Source: Methanobacteriaceae archaeon (GTDB taxonomy: Archaea; Methanobacteriota; Methanobacteria; Methanobacteriales; Methanobacteriaceae). From it: a DNA stretch of 64,000 nt. The stretch's first letter is position 1. The number at the start of each line of letters is the position of its first letter. The position numbers and the translations under genes are program-made. Positions 30,973-39,336 of this stretch are shown in pieces. The stretch lies in the NCBI GenBank assembly GCA_027318585.1, contig DAHVOW010000001.1:99026-163025 (forward strand), in the 5' to 3' direction. The notes below the pieces were generated by a model, which was not told where the DNA came from, ran no database searches, and was given only the letters and a program-made list of their open reading frames with translations.

Positions 30973-31383
30973 ATGAGACAGGATAAGGATCGGTCGGATC
31001 GGCTGTTAAAAAAACAGATCCTGAATCTTAATCGGCACATCCCCCGACAGAGAAAAGCATTATCAGAACTAATGGGTGAAGATAAACCCCACGTGGTGGG
31101 TGTTGATGGGTCCCGTCATCGTTTTAAGAGTAAAGAACTGGAATTTGTTGCTTCTATGTTAAGTGATTCTGAACCGGATCTTTTGAAATTACCCATCTAC
31201 ATTGAAATGGATACCATGGCTTCCGGGGCTCGTGTAGCTGGTAGGCTGGAAACACAGATATTGTGTAAGATTTTAGAACGGGAAGAATGCCCCCGGGATG
31301 AAATTTTTATTTACCGCCCAGAAATGAAGTTGATAAGGCAAAAATTACCAACCGTCACCCAGTACATGTTTCTGGTCAGATAA
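30973..31383 (+). CDS. UPF0216 family protein
   Basis: A 136-residue member of the archaeal UPF0216 family: LNLNRHIPRQRKALSELM, the VVGVDGSRHRF core, LLKLPIYIEMDTMASGAR and the C-terminal CPRDEIFIYRPEMKLIRQKLPT are as in other methanogen members. Function is unknown. The family is small, soluble and conserved near the ATP synthase genes in Methanobacteriales as far as I recall. GGTG precedes the ATG; the gene is divergent from the preceding one. Confidence 0.88.
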   Translation: MRQDKDRSDRLLKKQILNLNRHIPRQRKALSELMGEDKPHVVGVDGSRHRFKSKELEFVASMLSDSEPDLLKLPIYIEMDTMASGARVAGRLETQILCKILEREECPRDEIFIYRPEMKLIRQKLPTVTQYMFLVR

Positions 31384-31420
31384 AAATAGTTTTTGTAGAA
31401 TATATTGTAAAAAAAAAATT

Positions 31421-32533
31421 TTATAGTGGAATTAAATTTCCATATACCTGATTCACCAGTAAACGGGCCTTATATTTAGCATTTTCCTTCACATTATCAC
31501 TGCTAAGGACCGTGGCCACTGGCTCCCCTTTTTCTATTATGACTCCCTCCAGAGGGAGGTCATGGATACCCTTTACATTCATATTTCCAGCATTTGACCT
31601 TCCAGGGGCATGTACTACCATCTTAACTGCGAATTTTTGAGGAGAGGGAACAGATATCATATTCCCCTGACAGGCCTCCATATGGGCCTCGGCCATGTTA
31701 ATACCTAATGATTTCTCCACACATTCAAAGGTGCCCTGAATTCGAGGATTTACTTCCAATATATAAATTTCCCCGTCTTTAATAATGAAATCCACACCGT
31801 TAGAACCCAAAAGACCCAGAAATTCAACGACTCGCTCGGCCAGTTGTACAATGTCCGACGGGCCACAGTAGGGGGTGATGTTACCAGCGTATCCAAAAGG
31901 CTGTTTCTGCCCTAATGTAGGTTCTCCTACTAGTTGGTTGCTGGTGATAATGGTTCTGGTCTCTTCTACCGTGCTTAGGACTGATGCACTGATGTTCTCG
32001 CCGTGAAGATGCTCCTGGAGTATCCATCCCCCCGGCCATTGGTCCGGATCATCCCACACTCGCACACCATATCCCCCGGCACCGCTTTTTGGTTTGAGAA
32101 TGAACTTCTTATCCGGGCATTGTAGGGTGATCTCCCTAGCTTCCTCAAGGCTTCCAGGCACATAAGTAAGGGGTAAATGAAAGTCATCCTTTAAAGCTCG
32201 GTATAGAAGGGCCTTATCCTCCCAGGGAGAACGGTTTCCACATACTTTGTGGGCCGGGAAATCTGAGGGTGAAGAACCAGAAAGACATATCACCCCGTCC
32301 ACCTTATCTATTAAAGATAGAGCTTCTTTATTTAGATCCAGAGGATTGAAGTCTTCCTGGAAGTAGCCACATGAAACTCCGGCCTTTTGTTTCATTAGAG
32401 AATATGAAAGATCGACACAGTTTTCCAGATCAGTGACCCCAAAGTAGTCTACAGAAAAAACATTATATCCCAGCTTCTTGAGAGAACAGGCCACCGCCCG
32501 GGTGTTAACACCGGTCACCAGTATGGTTTCCAT
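31421..32533 (-). CDS. ATP-grasp enzyme, carbamoyl-phosphate-synthase-like domain
   Basis: About 370 residues. An N-terminal pre-ATP-grasp domain (ILVTGVNTRAVACSLKKLGYNVFSVD) is followed by the ATP-grasp fold with FILKPKSGAGGYGVRVW, WILQEHLHGENISASVL and the metal-binding FIIKDGEIYILEVNPRIQGTFE. It should join a carboxylate to an amine or thiol using ATP; the substrate is not evident. The open frame extends to 32611, but its first 26 codons lie inside the tRNA-Gln gene, so the true start is the ATG at 32533 with AAAGGGGA ahead of it. Confidence 0.88.
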   Translation of the reverse strand: METILVTGVNTRAVACSLKKLGYNVFSVDYFGVTDLENCVDLSYSLMKQKAGVSCGYFQEDFNPLDLNKEALSLIDKVDGVICLSGSSPSDFPAHKVCGNRSPWEDKALLYRALKDDFHLPLTYVPGSLEEAREITLQCPDKKFILKPKSGAGGYGVRVWDDPDQWPGGWILQEHLHGENISASVLSTVEETRTIITSNQLVGEPTLGQKQPFGYAGNITPYCGPSDIVQLAERVVEFLGLLGSNGVDFIIKDGEIYILEVNPRIQGTFECVEKSLGINMAEAHMEACQGNMISVPSPQKFAVKMVVHAPGRSNAGNMNVKGIHDLPLEGVIIEKGEPVATVLSSDNVKENAKYKARLLVNQVYGNLIPL

Positions 32534-32553
32534 AAAATCCCCTTTAAAAGAAA

Positions 32554-32625
<72 letters not shown>

Positions 32626-32705
32626 AATTTTATAAAAAAGGCTGTGGTAATACAGCACTCCCATTTTAGTTAAACTTTATATTTAAAGGTATCGTTAGTT
32701 AACGG

Positions 32706-33371
32706 TTAGGGGTCAGCTCGACGGTCGCATTTAAGGTTAAATCGACAGCTACGGCATTTATTAGGATTTTTAGTAGGTATGAAATTTTCAGGGAATACTA
32801 AAGCCTGATGTACGTGTTTAACAATATTTTTAATATGGTTTTCAGCTTCTTTATCAAAGTACTGCTGCCAGAAAACATCCCCCGTGGTACTCTGGCGAAG
32901 GGATGCAACTATTCTGCGCCCATCATCATATTTATCCTTAAAGGCCAGGCAGTACCCCAAAACCTGATTTATCTGGGAAGGATAGGCTATTTTTCCAGGT
33001 TTATCATCTATTATTATGAACTCATCCGGAGTCATCCAGATCTCATCAATCAGTCCGCGAATACCGTAACTGGCTGATTCCACATATAACTCCCGGGATA
33101 GAATTTCCGCAGTTTTAGATGTCTCCATCATTTCATCCATGGTAGTGGGCACCGCGTCCTTCTTAAATTCATCTTCCAAACCCTGGTGAACCTTGTTCCC
33201 CCTTTTCATGGCCATGGTAAGTGGGGCAGAAATTCCCTTAACATGCTCCAGGTAGATACAGTACTCACAGTAGCCCTGGGTGTTAAGCCAGCTTATGGGA
33301 AAGTTATTCTGACCCTCAATGATCCTTACCTGTGAAATTTCCGAGTGGTAAGTTGGACGTGTATCTTTCAT
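32706..33371 (-). CDS. Stand-alone Cas4-like PD-(D/E)XK nuclease with iron-sulphur cysteines
   Basis: A 221-residue RecB-family nuclease. The fold signatures are HQGLE (residues 62-66), GLIDEIW with Asp109, the IIDDKPGK D-x-K centre, and QINQVLGYC. A C-terminal CRSCRFNLKC triplet together with an N-terminal cysteine (CEYC) would hold a 4Fe-4S cluster, as in Cas4 and related exonucleases. No CRISPR array or other cas gene is in the window, so a general DNA repair or maintenance role is likelier than spacer acquisition. It follows tRNA-Gln on the same strand. Confidence 0.85.
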   Translation of the reverse strand: MKDTRPTYHSEISQVRIIEGQNNFPISWLNTQGYCEYCIYLEHVKGISAPLTMAMKRGNKVHQGLEDEFKKDAVPTTMDEMMETSKTAEILSRELYVESASYGIRGLIDEIWMTPDEFIIIDDKPGKIAYPSQINQVLGYCLAFKDKYDDGRRIVASLRQSTTGDVFWQQYFDKEAENHIKNIVKHVHQALVFPENFIPTKNPNKCRSCRFNLKCDRRADP

Positions 33372-33492
33372 GGCTTATACTCCCTATAAAACCCCGGTTA
33401 GTATATCGGGATCTAAGAATTATAAAGTTTAGGTAAGAGCAGATGAAAAGTAATATAGGATTATTCTGTAGAATTAAATTAGCTGATAATAA

Positions 33493-34053
33493 TTAGTTTT
33501 CAAGATCTTTTTCTTCTTTACTGACTAATTTACTCCTTATAGAAGTCCAGAAGTCACCTTTATGCTTTGAGAGTTCCTCTTCCAGGAGTTGGGCTTTTTT
33601 CACTTCTAACTGGTGTCTTTTCTCCAGAGCCAGATGGTTCTCCCTTTCAATTTTCAAATTCTTTTCCAGTTCCTGATGGACAAGACGAAGATTTTCCACT
33701 TCCGAAGTTAATTTGCGTATTAGCTGATTATTCTTGGTATTTTTGGCCACTAACTCCTTGTAGGAACGGGACAACTCCCCGTGTTTCCATTCCAGTTCAT
33801 CCAATTCCTTTTGATAAACATCAATATGACGCTGAAATGCTTTTTGATCCCCGACCAGTTCTCCTTCCTCATTAAGCATTCCTTCTAGTTCGTTTTCCAG
33901 AACCACATAAACATCCTGATTGCATTCCAATTGATCAGAGATTTTCAGAGGAACCAAATACTGATTGTACTCGTATGTCTTCCTCTTACCACCCACGGTC
34001 TTTTTAGTCTTTTTACGGTAACACTTAACCGTGGATTTGATTAACTTAACCAT
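33493..34053 (-). CDS. Coiled-coil protein of unknown function with a basic N-terminus
   Basis: A 186-residue protein. The first 60 residues are a basic beta-rich region (KSTVKCYRKKTKKTVGGKRK then YLVPLKISDQL), and from about residue 75 to 175 it is continuous coiled coil (KELDELEWKHGELSRSYKEL onward). The ending is acidic. The basic head could bind nucleic acid. No family is recognised. It lies 121 bases upstream of the Cas4-like gene in the same direction and may share a transcript. GGGGATGA precedes the ATG. Confidence 0.72.
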   Translation of the reverse strand: MVKLIKSTVKCYRKKTKKTVGGKRKTYEYNQYLVPLKISDQLECNQDVYVVLENELEGMLNEEGELVGDQKAFQRHIDVYQKELDELEWKHGELSRSYKELVAKNTKNNQLIRKLTSEVENLRLVHQELEKNLKIERENHLALEKRHQLEVKKAQLLEEELSKHKGDFWTSIRSKLVSKEEKDLEN

Positions 34054-34305
34054 TGAACTTCATCCCCTCTACAAAATTCTATTGGTCAAAATATACTTTT
34101 ATAGTTTGGTGAGGGATACAAGACGATATTTCTAAATTAATCCCTAAATATGGTATTTTTCGCCTTTAAATGTATAAAATTCTTTTAATCTCAAAATAGA
34201 ATTTATTCTAAGAAAAATGTTTCAATTGTAGAAAATATCATGAATCTTAAAGTTTAAAAAAAGATGTCCGGAATATAAATTGCTGATAAAAATACAGGCG
34301 GCAGG

Positions 34306-34428
34306 ATAAATAAAGAAAAATTAAAACATTCCAAAAACAACGAAATTCTTCCATGTCCTTCCTGATCACGGGGAGGGATCTTCGGCACCAGATGTGGATA
34401 CATCTTTGAATACTGTGGTGATGGTTAA
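34306..34428 (+). pseudogene. Decayed zinc-ribbon reading frame with an internal TGA
   Basis: In the gene-poor stretch 34054-34877 one frame reads INKEKLKHSKNNEILPCPS, then a TGA at 34363-34365, then SRGGIFGTRCGYIFEYCGDG and a TAA at 34426-34428. The stop replaces what would be the second Cys of a CPxC knuckle, and the tail has a second CxxxxxxC pair, so it resembles a zinc-ribbon ending. There is no normal start codon. I read this as a pseudogene. Selenocysteine is unlikely because I see no evidence of that machinery and the frame lacks a start. Confidence 0.35.
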
Positions 34429-34572
34429 CTAGCAGTGATGATCAATAAGATTGAGCTTTAGAATAATTGGGTAAACTCCATTTTAGTTGTGCAGGTAATT
34501 ATCATTCGCCACATGCCATATGGAGGCTTTCCTACCCCTGAAAAATCGAAAGGTATTTATTATATAAAAAAG

Positions 34573-34684
34573 ACCTATTAATTGCCTATTGGTTAATAGG
34601 TACCCAACTTCTGGGACTCTCGTCATAATTCCTCCCATCAATGCATTATACTAATTTCTAATAAGAGGAAAAAGTCCCAGAAGT
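34573..34684 (+). ncRNA. Candidate structured RNA or nested hairpin element
   Basis: Three perfect inverted repeats: ACCTATTAA/TTAATAGGT (34573-34581 with 34593-34601), ACTTCTGGGACT/AGTCCCAGAAGT (34607-34618 with 34673-34684), and nested inside it TTCCTC/GAGGAA (34629-34634 with 34665-34670). A TATA-like stretch (TTTATTATATAAAA, about 34556-34569) lies just ahead and a long A/T tract (34754-34774) after it, so a transcript of about 190 bases is possible. The first repeat could instead be a DNA operator. The region 34429-34555 shows nothing else. It lies upstream of cofH, which seems to have its own promoter. Confidence 0.45.
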
Positions 34685-34877
34685 CCCCCCCCAATTACTA
34701 TTAATTTTCATGATCAGAAACCCCTTCCGAAAAGATAACTTCTTGGAATAATCTAAAAAAAATATTTTTTTTTGACTAGGATATTTTGTCAGAAAAAATA
34801 ATTATGGAACTGACCAAAATCTTAAAAATAAGGTTTGGGTAATATCGATGTGTCCCCCTAAAGAGAGGTTTCATCAT

Positions 34878-35924
34878 ATGATATCTGATATTTATGAACG
34901 TTCCTTAGATGGAAAAATAAGCCGTGAAGACGCTTTATCACTGGTAAAATCTAATCCCTTTGAACTGTTCGACACTGCCAACCAGCTTCGCCAGGAGATC
35001 GTTGGTGACACAGTAACCTTCGTAGTCAATCGAAATATAGACATTACCGATCACTGCATCATTGAATGCGGATTCTGCTCCTTCCGGGATCACATTGGAT
35101 ACGAAATGACTATCGAAGAGATATTAGGAAGTATTCAGGAAGCAAAAGAGGTGGGGGTCACTGAAGTTTGCATTTTTGGGGGTGTTCTTCCCCATATGAC
35201 TGTGGATTATTATTTAGATCTTCTTACTTCCATAAAATCAAATTATGATATTAAAATCCACGGATTATCGCCTGTAGAAGTTTATCATGCTGCTAAATCT
35301 TCAGAAATAAGCATCAAAGAGGCTTTAAGTGCTTTTAAGAATGCGGGTTTAGATACCATGACTGGTGCAGCTGCAGAAGTCTTGGTGGACTCCGTGAGAG
35401 AGCAGATATGTCCCAATAAAGTTTCTACAGACCAGTGGGTGGACATAATTACCCAAGCCCATCAACTAGGAATTCCCACCACCTCCACCATAATGTACGG
35501 CACCGTAGAAACCTGGGAGGACCGGATCGACCACTTATTTATTTTAAGAGATATACAGCGTCAGACCGGGGGATTCACTGAATTCGTGCCCTTAACCTTC
35601 CTTAATGAGAACAACATTCTGGGTAATTCATCGAAAGGTGCCAGTGGTATGGATGACTTGAAACTTCATGCTCTGGCTAGAATTGTATTTGGTAAAGATC
35701 TGCCCAATATCCAGGCTTCCTGGATAAAAATGGGGACTAAAATGGCACAAATAGTACTTTGTTGTGGGGCTAATGACCTGGGAGGCACCATGATGGAAGA
35801 CAAGATCTCAGTAGCTGCTGGAGCATCCCATGGGGAATATCTATCCCGGGAAGAGATGGCTTTGATTATAAAAGATATTGGTAGAGTGCCTGCCGAGAGG
35901 GATACTCTATACAACCTGATCTAG
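34878..35924 (+). CDS. cofH: FO synthase subunit 2 (radical SAM, CofH)
   Basis: About 348 residues. The radical SAM cluster motif CIIECGFC sits at residues about 54-61, followed by EVCIFGGVLP and IKIHGLSPVE. The TGAAAEVLVDSVREQICP region matches CofH. With CofG it joins tyrosine to a pyrimidine precursor to form the F420 chromophore FO; cofG is not in this window. The frame extends to an ATG at 34848, but AGAGAGG sits nine bases ahead of the ATG at 34878, so I chose the latter. A TATA-like element at about 34822-34831 supports a short leader. Confidence 0.95.
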   Translation: MISDIYERSLDGKISREDALSLVKSNPFELFDTANQLRQEIVGDTVTFVVNRNIDITDHCIIECGFCSFRDHIGYEMTIEEILGSIQEAKEVGVTEVCIFGGVLPHMTVDYYLDLLTSIKSNYDIKIHGLSPVEVYHAAKSSEISIKEALSAFKNAGLDTMTGAAAEVLVDSVREQICPNKVSTDQWVDIITQAHQLGIPTTSTIMYGTVETWEDRIDHLFILRDIQRQTGGFTEFVPLTFLNENNILGNSSKGASGMDDLKLHALARIVFGKDLPNIQASWIKMGTKMAQIVLCCGANDLGGTMMEDKISVAAGASHGEYLSREEMALIIKDIGRVPAERDTLYNLI

Positions 35925-35968
35925 TACAAATGATCCCTTTTTTTATTTGATATTATCATGGAGCTATT

Positions 35969-36283
35969 TCATTGAGAAATATTAGCCGAACCATTCTGGC
36001 AGAAGTACCTTTGTGCTACCAATTTATACTGATCCCATATAGAGCATTCATTGCATTTGCAGACCTTTTTGGGATCTATATCTTTACAGGAGGCCATGCC
36101 TGTAGAACAGTATAGTCCTGGTACTCGTTCCTCATCCATCCGCATGGGACTGTCCAGGTCCTGCTGGGTAATGAGTAGCATGATCTTCTGTTTATCCCTT
36201 ACGCACTGACTTTCTATCTGGACCGCACACTTGTTGCAGAGGCATTTTTTAATATTTTCCATGCTGAAGTCGATTCCAACCAT
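35969..36283 (-). CDS. DUF2769 cysteine-rich protein
   Basis: A 104-residue protein with two cysteine clusters: CLCNKC with a later C (residues about 14-27) and CKCNEC with a later C near the end, plus YCSTGMASC in the middle. This spacing matches DUF2769, a methanogen family presumed to bind zinc or iron; function unknown. A second member is at 49150-49437. The ATG follows AAAGGGG. It converges on cofH; a T-rich stretch between them could end both transcripts. Confidence 0.82.
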   Translation of the reverse strand: MVGIDFSMENIKKCLCNKCAVQIESQCVRDKQKIMLLITQQDLDSPMRMDEERVPGLYCSTGMASCKDIDPKKVCKCNECSIWDQYKLVAQRYFCQNGSANISQ

Positions 36284-36441
36284 GGTATTTCCCCTTTGAT
36301 ATTTTCAGATATAGTTTTGAGGATGAAGGAATTTATTTTTAGGCATTTTTTAGGGGAAATAATCTGTGGGAAATAGACTGTTAAGGGGGGGATGTGAAAG
36401 GTTTATTGGAAATCTTAAACAAAAAAAATATGGGTGATTAT

Positions 36442-37233
36442 ATGAGATCCATCTGGTCAGGGGCTATGAAGTTTGGAACTATTTTTATACCGGTCCGTTT
36501 GTACGCTGCCAGTGAAAACCTGCACATCGGGTTCCATCTGGTTCATAAAACCGACTGCGGCCGGGTTCGTTATAAGAAGGTGTGTGCCAAGGATGGAGAA
36601 GAGCTTAAACCCGCGGATATTGTTAGGGCCATCGATATCGCCGGGGAATGTATTCAGTTTACCGAAGAGGAAATCAAGAATCTGCGTCCCTTCACCACCA
36701 GGACCATGGACATTCTGGGGTTCTGTGAATCCTATGAAATACCCCTAGTTTCCCTTAGTAAACCCTACTACATCGGTACCGAGTCTCCGAAAAAAGGCGG
36801 GGTGGCCCAGGGTTTCCACATGCTTAAAAAGGCCATGGAATCAACTGATAAAGTGGCAATAGTGCGTTGGGTGGCCCGGTCCAATGAATATCTGGGTATG
36901 TTGACACCCTATGAGGAGGGATTTCTCCTGAAGCAGATACTCTATCATGAACAGGTCCGATCCCTTGATGAAGTCGAGGTTATGGAAGCTGATGTGGACC
37001 GGGAAGTATTGGAAAAAGGTATTAAGGTGGTGGAGAAGATGGCCCTTAACTTTGACTGGACCCAATACTCTGAAAAATACACCCAGGAATTACGGGAGCT
37101 CATTGAAAAGAAAGCCCTGGGTGAAGAAATAATACCAGAAATGAAACCTCCTGAAACACGTTCTCTGGAAGCAGAGCTGGAGAAAATGCTGGCCATGGTG
37201 GATGAAAATGAAGATCGAGCCCATGCTGGCTAA
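36442..37233 (+). CDS. ku: Ku-family DNA end-binding protein
   Basis: About 263 residues, the prokaryotic Ku length. It starts with the hallmark MRSIWSGAMKFGTIFIPVRLY and continues through ALNFD near the end; the ring-forming core is intact and there is an acidic C-terminal tail. Prokaryotic Ku binds double-strand ends and recruits a dedicated ligase. The frame runs back to 36394, but the ATG at 36442 follows GGGTGAT and gives the standard start. It overlaps the ligase gene by 32 bases, an indication of coupled translation. Ku is uncommon in archaea, so transfer from bacteria or another archaeon is plausible. Confidence 0.92.
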   Translation: MRSIWSGAMKFGTIFIPVRLYAASENLHIGFHLVHKTDCGRVRYKKVCAKDGEELKPADIVRAIDIAGECIQFTEEEIKNLRPFTTRTMDILGFCESYEIPLVSLSKPYYIGTESPKKGGVAQGFHMLKKAMESTDKVAIVRWVARSNEYLGMLTPYEEGFLLKQILYHEQVRSLDEVEVMEADVDREVLEKGIKVVEKMALNFDWTQYSEKYTQELRELIEKKALGEEIIPEMKPPETRSLEAELEKMLAMVDENEDRAHAG

Positions 37234-38095
37234 ACTGGAAAGTCCAGATGTAGATCTGACTGGTACCTGGATAAGCGAGCCAAAATTTGATGGAGAAAGA
37301 CTTTTAGTCGAATCAAAGGATAAAAAAATTGGATTGTGGACTCGAAGGCATGTACAAGTATCCCGGAAGTTTCCGGAAGTGGTGGATGCACTCCTGAAAG
37401 TGGATGGTGATGACTGGATCCTGGATGGAGAATTAACCGTGCCAGGAGGCTTTCGGAGGCTTTTAAAACGTAATGTGGAAGATAAAACCAAGATTAAGAT
37501 CCTTTCCCAGAAGATACCCGCCACCTACCACGTATTCGATATACTCCGTTGGGAGGGAAGGGATCTCACCCCCCAACCCCTTAAAGACCGCAAAAAATTA
37601 CTTTTAAACCATATAAAACCATCAGAACAAATCAAAATAATGCCTTTCCGCCTGGTGACCAGTTCTGAGGTTAAAAAACATTTTAAGGAGTATGTGGATG
37701 AGGGTTATGAAGGGGCGGTGCTTAAAAACGCGCTTTCAACCTACGAATCTGGTAAGAGGACTGGTCAATGGATAAAGATCAAAAGAGAGGAAACAGTGGA
37801 TGTCAATATCATCGGCGCCACACGCAGTACTGGAAGCATACCTTTCGGAGCACTCCTGATGGAGAAAAACGGAAAATACTTCGGAAAAGTGGGTACTGGA
37901 TACAGCTCGGCTGAACAAAAGTCCATTATGGAAATACTGGAAAAAAATCAAGGCCCTATTAATATTCCCCTCCCCAAAGAAGTGGAGTCAGAGGTCCTGA
38001 TAACATCACGACCGCTGCCTGCCGAGATAAAAGTAAATGAGATATTTCAGGGTTCACCACGGGCTCCAGTTTGGGTTCGGTTCAGGTGGGGATAA
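37202..38095 (+). CDS. ATP-dependent DNA ligase, LigD-type ligase domain only
   Basis: A 297-residue ligase. The nucleotidyl lysine is Lys28 in EPKFDGE (motif I); motif III is ILDGEL, motif IV EGAVLK and motif V WIKIKRE, followed by an OB-fold ending at VWVRFRWG. Bacterial LigD usually adds polymerase and phosphoesterase domains; neither is present here or next door, so gap filling must come from other proteins. Its overlap with ku indicates a two-gene end-joining unit. A short hairpin (CAAGC/GCTTG, 38098-38112) follows the stop. Confidence 0.93.
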   Translation: MKMKIEPMLAKLESPDVDLTGTWISEPKFDGERLLVESKDKKIGLWTRRHVQVSRKFPEVVDALLKVDGDDWILDGELTVPGGFRRLLKRNVEDKTKIKILSQKIPATYHVFDILRWEGRDLTPQPLKDRKKLLLNHIKPSEQIKIMPFRLVTSSEVKKHFKEYVDEGYEGAVLKNALSTYESGKRTGQWIKIKREETVDVNIIGATRSTGSIPFGALLMEKNGKYFGKVGTGYSSAEQKSIMEILEKNQGPINIPLPKEVESEVLITSRPLPAEIKVNEIFQGSPRAPVWVRFRWG

Positions 38096-38143
38096 TTCAA
38101 GCGATGAGCTTGTAGGGCTAACTAAGAACTAAACCTTCTAATC

Positions 38144-38371
38144 TTATATTTTGATGCCCACTCCAGGGATGAATGACATTAAAATAGCCACGATGATAAG
38201 GATCAGGACAATTAATGCCAGGATAACTTGTATTTTTAGTTCTGAATTGTTTTTCTCTGGTTTTCTGGTTTTTTTTTCGAGCCGAGGGAATATTGTTAAT
38301 TTAGTGCCGCATCCCGAGCAAAATTGGGCCCCCTCAGGGTTTTTAGTTCCACATTTTTGACATTCAGGCAT
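38144..38371 (-). CDS. Zinc-ribbon protein with a C-terminal membrane helix
   Basis: A 75-residue protein. The N-terminus MPECQKCGTKNPEGAQFCSGCG is a four-cysteine zinc ribbon; a basic linker leads to one long hydrophobic helix (ILALIVLILIIVAILMSFI) near the C-terminus. The topology suggests a tail-anchored protein with the ribbon in the cytosol. Function unknown; such small proteins are frequent in Methanobacterium. GGAGG precedes the ATG. It converges on the Ku-ligase unit. Confidence 0.82.
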   Translation of the reverse strand: MPECQKCGTKNPEGAQFCSGCGTKLTIFPRLEKKTRKPEKNNSELKIQVILALIVLILIIVAILMSFIPGVGIKI

Positions 38372-38566
38372 TAGGTATCCTCCACTATATAAGATGAATT
38401 ACCATTTAAGGTATAAATATTTCAGGTTTTTAGTTTAAATTATCAATTAATTATGAGCTTATACTTAATATAAACATTCAAAACTTAGCTTGAAGTTTAT
38501 TTGATTTGTTAAATATCTTTTTAGGGTTCCATCCATTAGTTCCCTTCACTTGGAGCACCTTGAAAC

Positions 38567-39331
38567 TTACATCAACTCCTGTTCTCTCCGACTGAACATT
38601 AAGGCTGATAAGAGCACCATAACAAGTGCAAACAGAGTCACAACAGCTACATCCACATATAGGGGTAGTACTGAGGTTTTCAAAATAATAGCCCGCAGGG
38701 CATCCACCCCGTAGGTTAGTGGATCCAGATATACTGCTACCTGAAGCCAGGAGGGCAGGTTAGTTACCGGGAACAATGCCCCGCTAAGTAAGAAAATAGG
38801 GAGCACAATAAAGCTGAGGATTAGGTTGAAACCTTCCATACTATCTGTGAAAGAGGCTATTAGGAGGCCCAACCCAGACAGGCCCAGGGATATTAACAGG
38901 ATGACCACGGCACTGGGAAAAAATATTTCGGGAGTCATCTGGATGCCCACCAGAAAAGAGAGTAAAAGCAGGATTAATCCCTGAATCAAAGCCGTGGTAC
39001 TGATCCCCAGGGCCTTGCCAAATACTATAGAAGGCCGGGAAATAGGTGCTACAAGGATCTCTTTAAGAAACCCGTACTGTCGGTCTATAATAACTGAAAC
39101 TCCTGAAAACACAGCGGTGAACAGCACTGTCTGGCCAATGATTCCGGGAAAGATGAAGGCCTTATATCCACCGGCAACTCCACCAAAGCGAATAGCCGAA
39201 CCAAGCCCGGTTCCGAAGATGAGCAGCCACAAGAGGGGTGTGACCACTGAAGTCAGGATTCGGGACCGATATCTTACGAACCTCTTATTTTCCCGGAGCC
39301 AGATAGTATATATTCCTTCTAATTCTGCCAT
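38567..39331 (-). CDS. ABC-2 type transporter permease (DrrB-like)
   Basis: A 254-residue membrane protein with about six helices, including the start FVRYRSRILTSVVTPLLWLLIFG and the end YVDPLTYGVDALRAIIL typical of ABC-2 permeases of the daunorubicin-resistance type. It follows the ATPase gene after five bases; the two would form an exporter for lipids, drugs or cell-surface material, the substrate being unknown. A GGGGGGAT site precedes the ATG. The 195 bases downstream to 38371 show nothing else. Confidence 0.9.
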   Translation of the reverse strand: MAELEGIYTIWLRENKRFVRYRSRILTSVVTPLLWLLIFGTGLGSAIRFGGVAGGYKAFIFPGIIGQTVLFTAVFSGVSVIIDRQYGFLKEILVAPISRPSIVFGKALGISTTALIQGLILLLLSFLVGIQMTPEIFFPSAVVILLISLGLSGLGLLIASFTDSMEGFNLILSFIVLPIFLLSGALFPVTNLPSWLQVAVYLDPLTYGVDALRAIILKTSVLPLYVDVAVVTLFALVMVLLSALMFSRREQELM

Positions 39332-39336
39332 TTTTA

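Noticed and set aside
34363..34365. TGA as a selenocysteine codon in the zinc-ribbon frame
   Set aside because: The frame has no start codon, no SECIS-like element was evident, and members of Methanobacteriales are not known to me to use selenocysteine; decay is simpler.
32706..34877. A CRISPR locus next to the Cas4-like nuclease
   Set aside because: No regularly spaced direct repeats occur in the adjacent gene-poor stretch or elsewhere in the window, and no other cas gene was seen.
34054..34877. rRNA or a second tRNA in the gene-poor stretch
   Set aside because: No T-loop (GGTTCGA-type) or rRNA-like conserved segment was found there.
36394..36441. Extended N-terminus of Ku
   Set aside because: The extra residues do not match the Ku family and the ATG at 36442 has GGGTGAT at the right distance.
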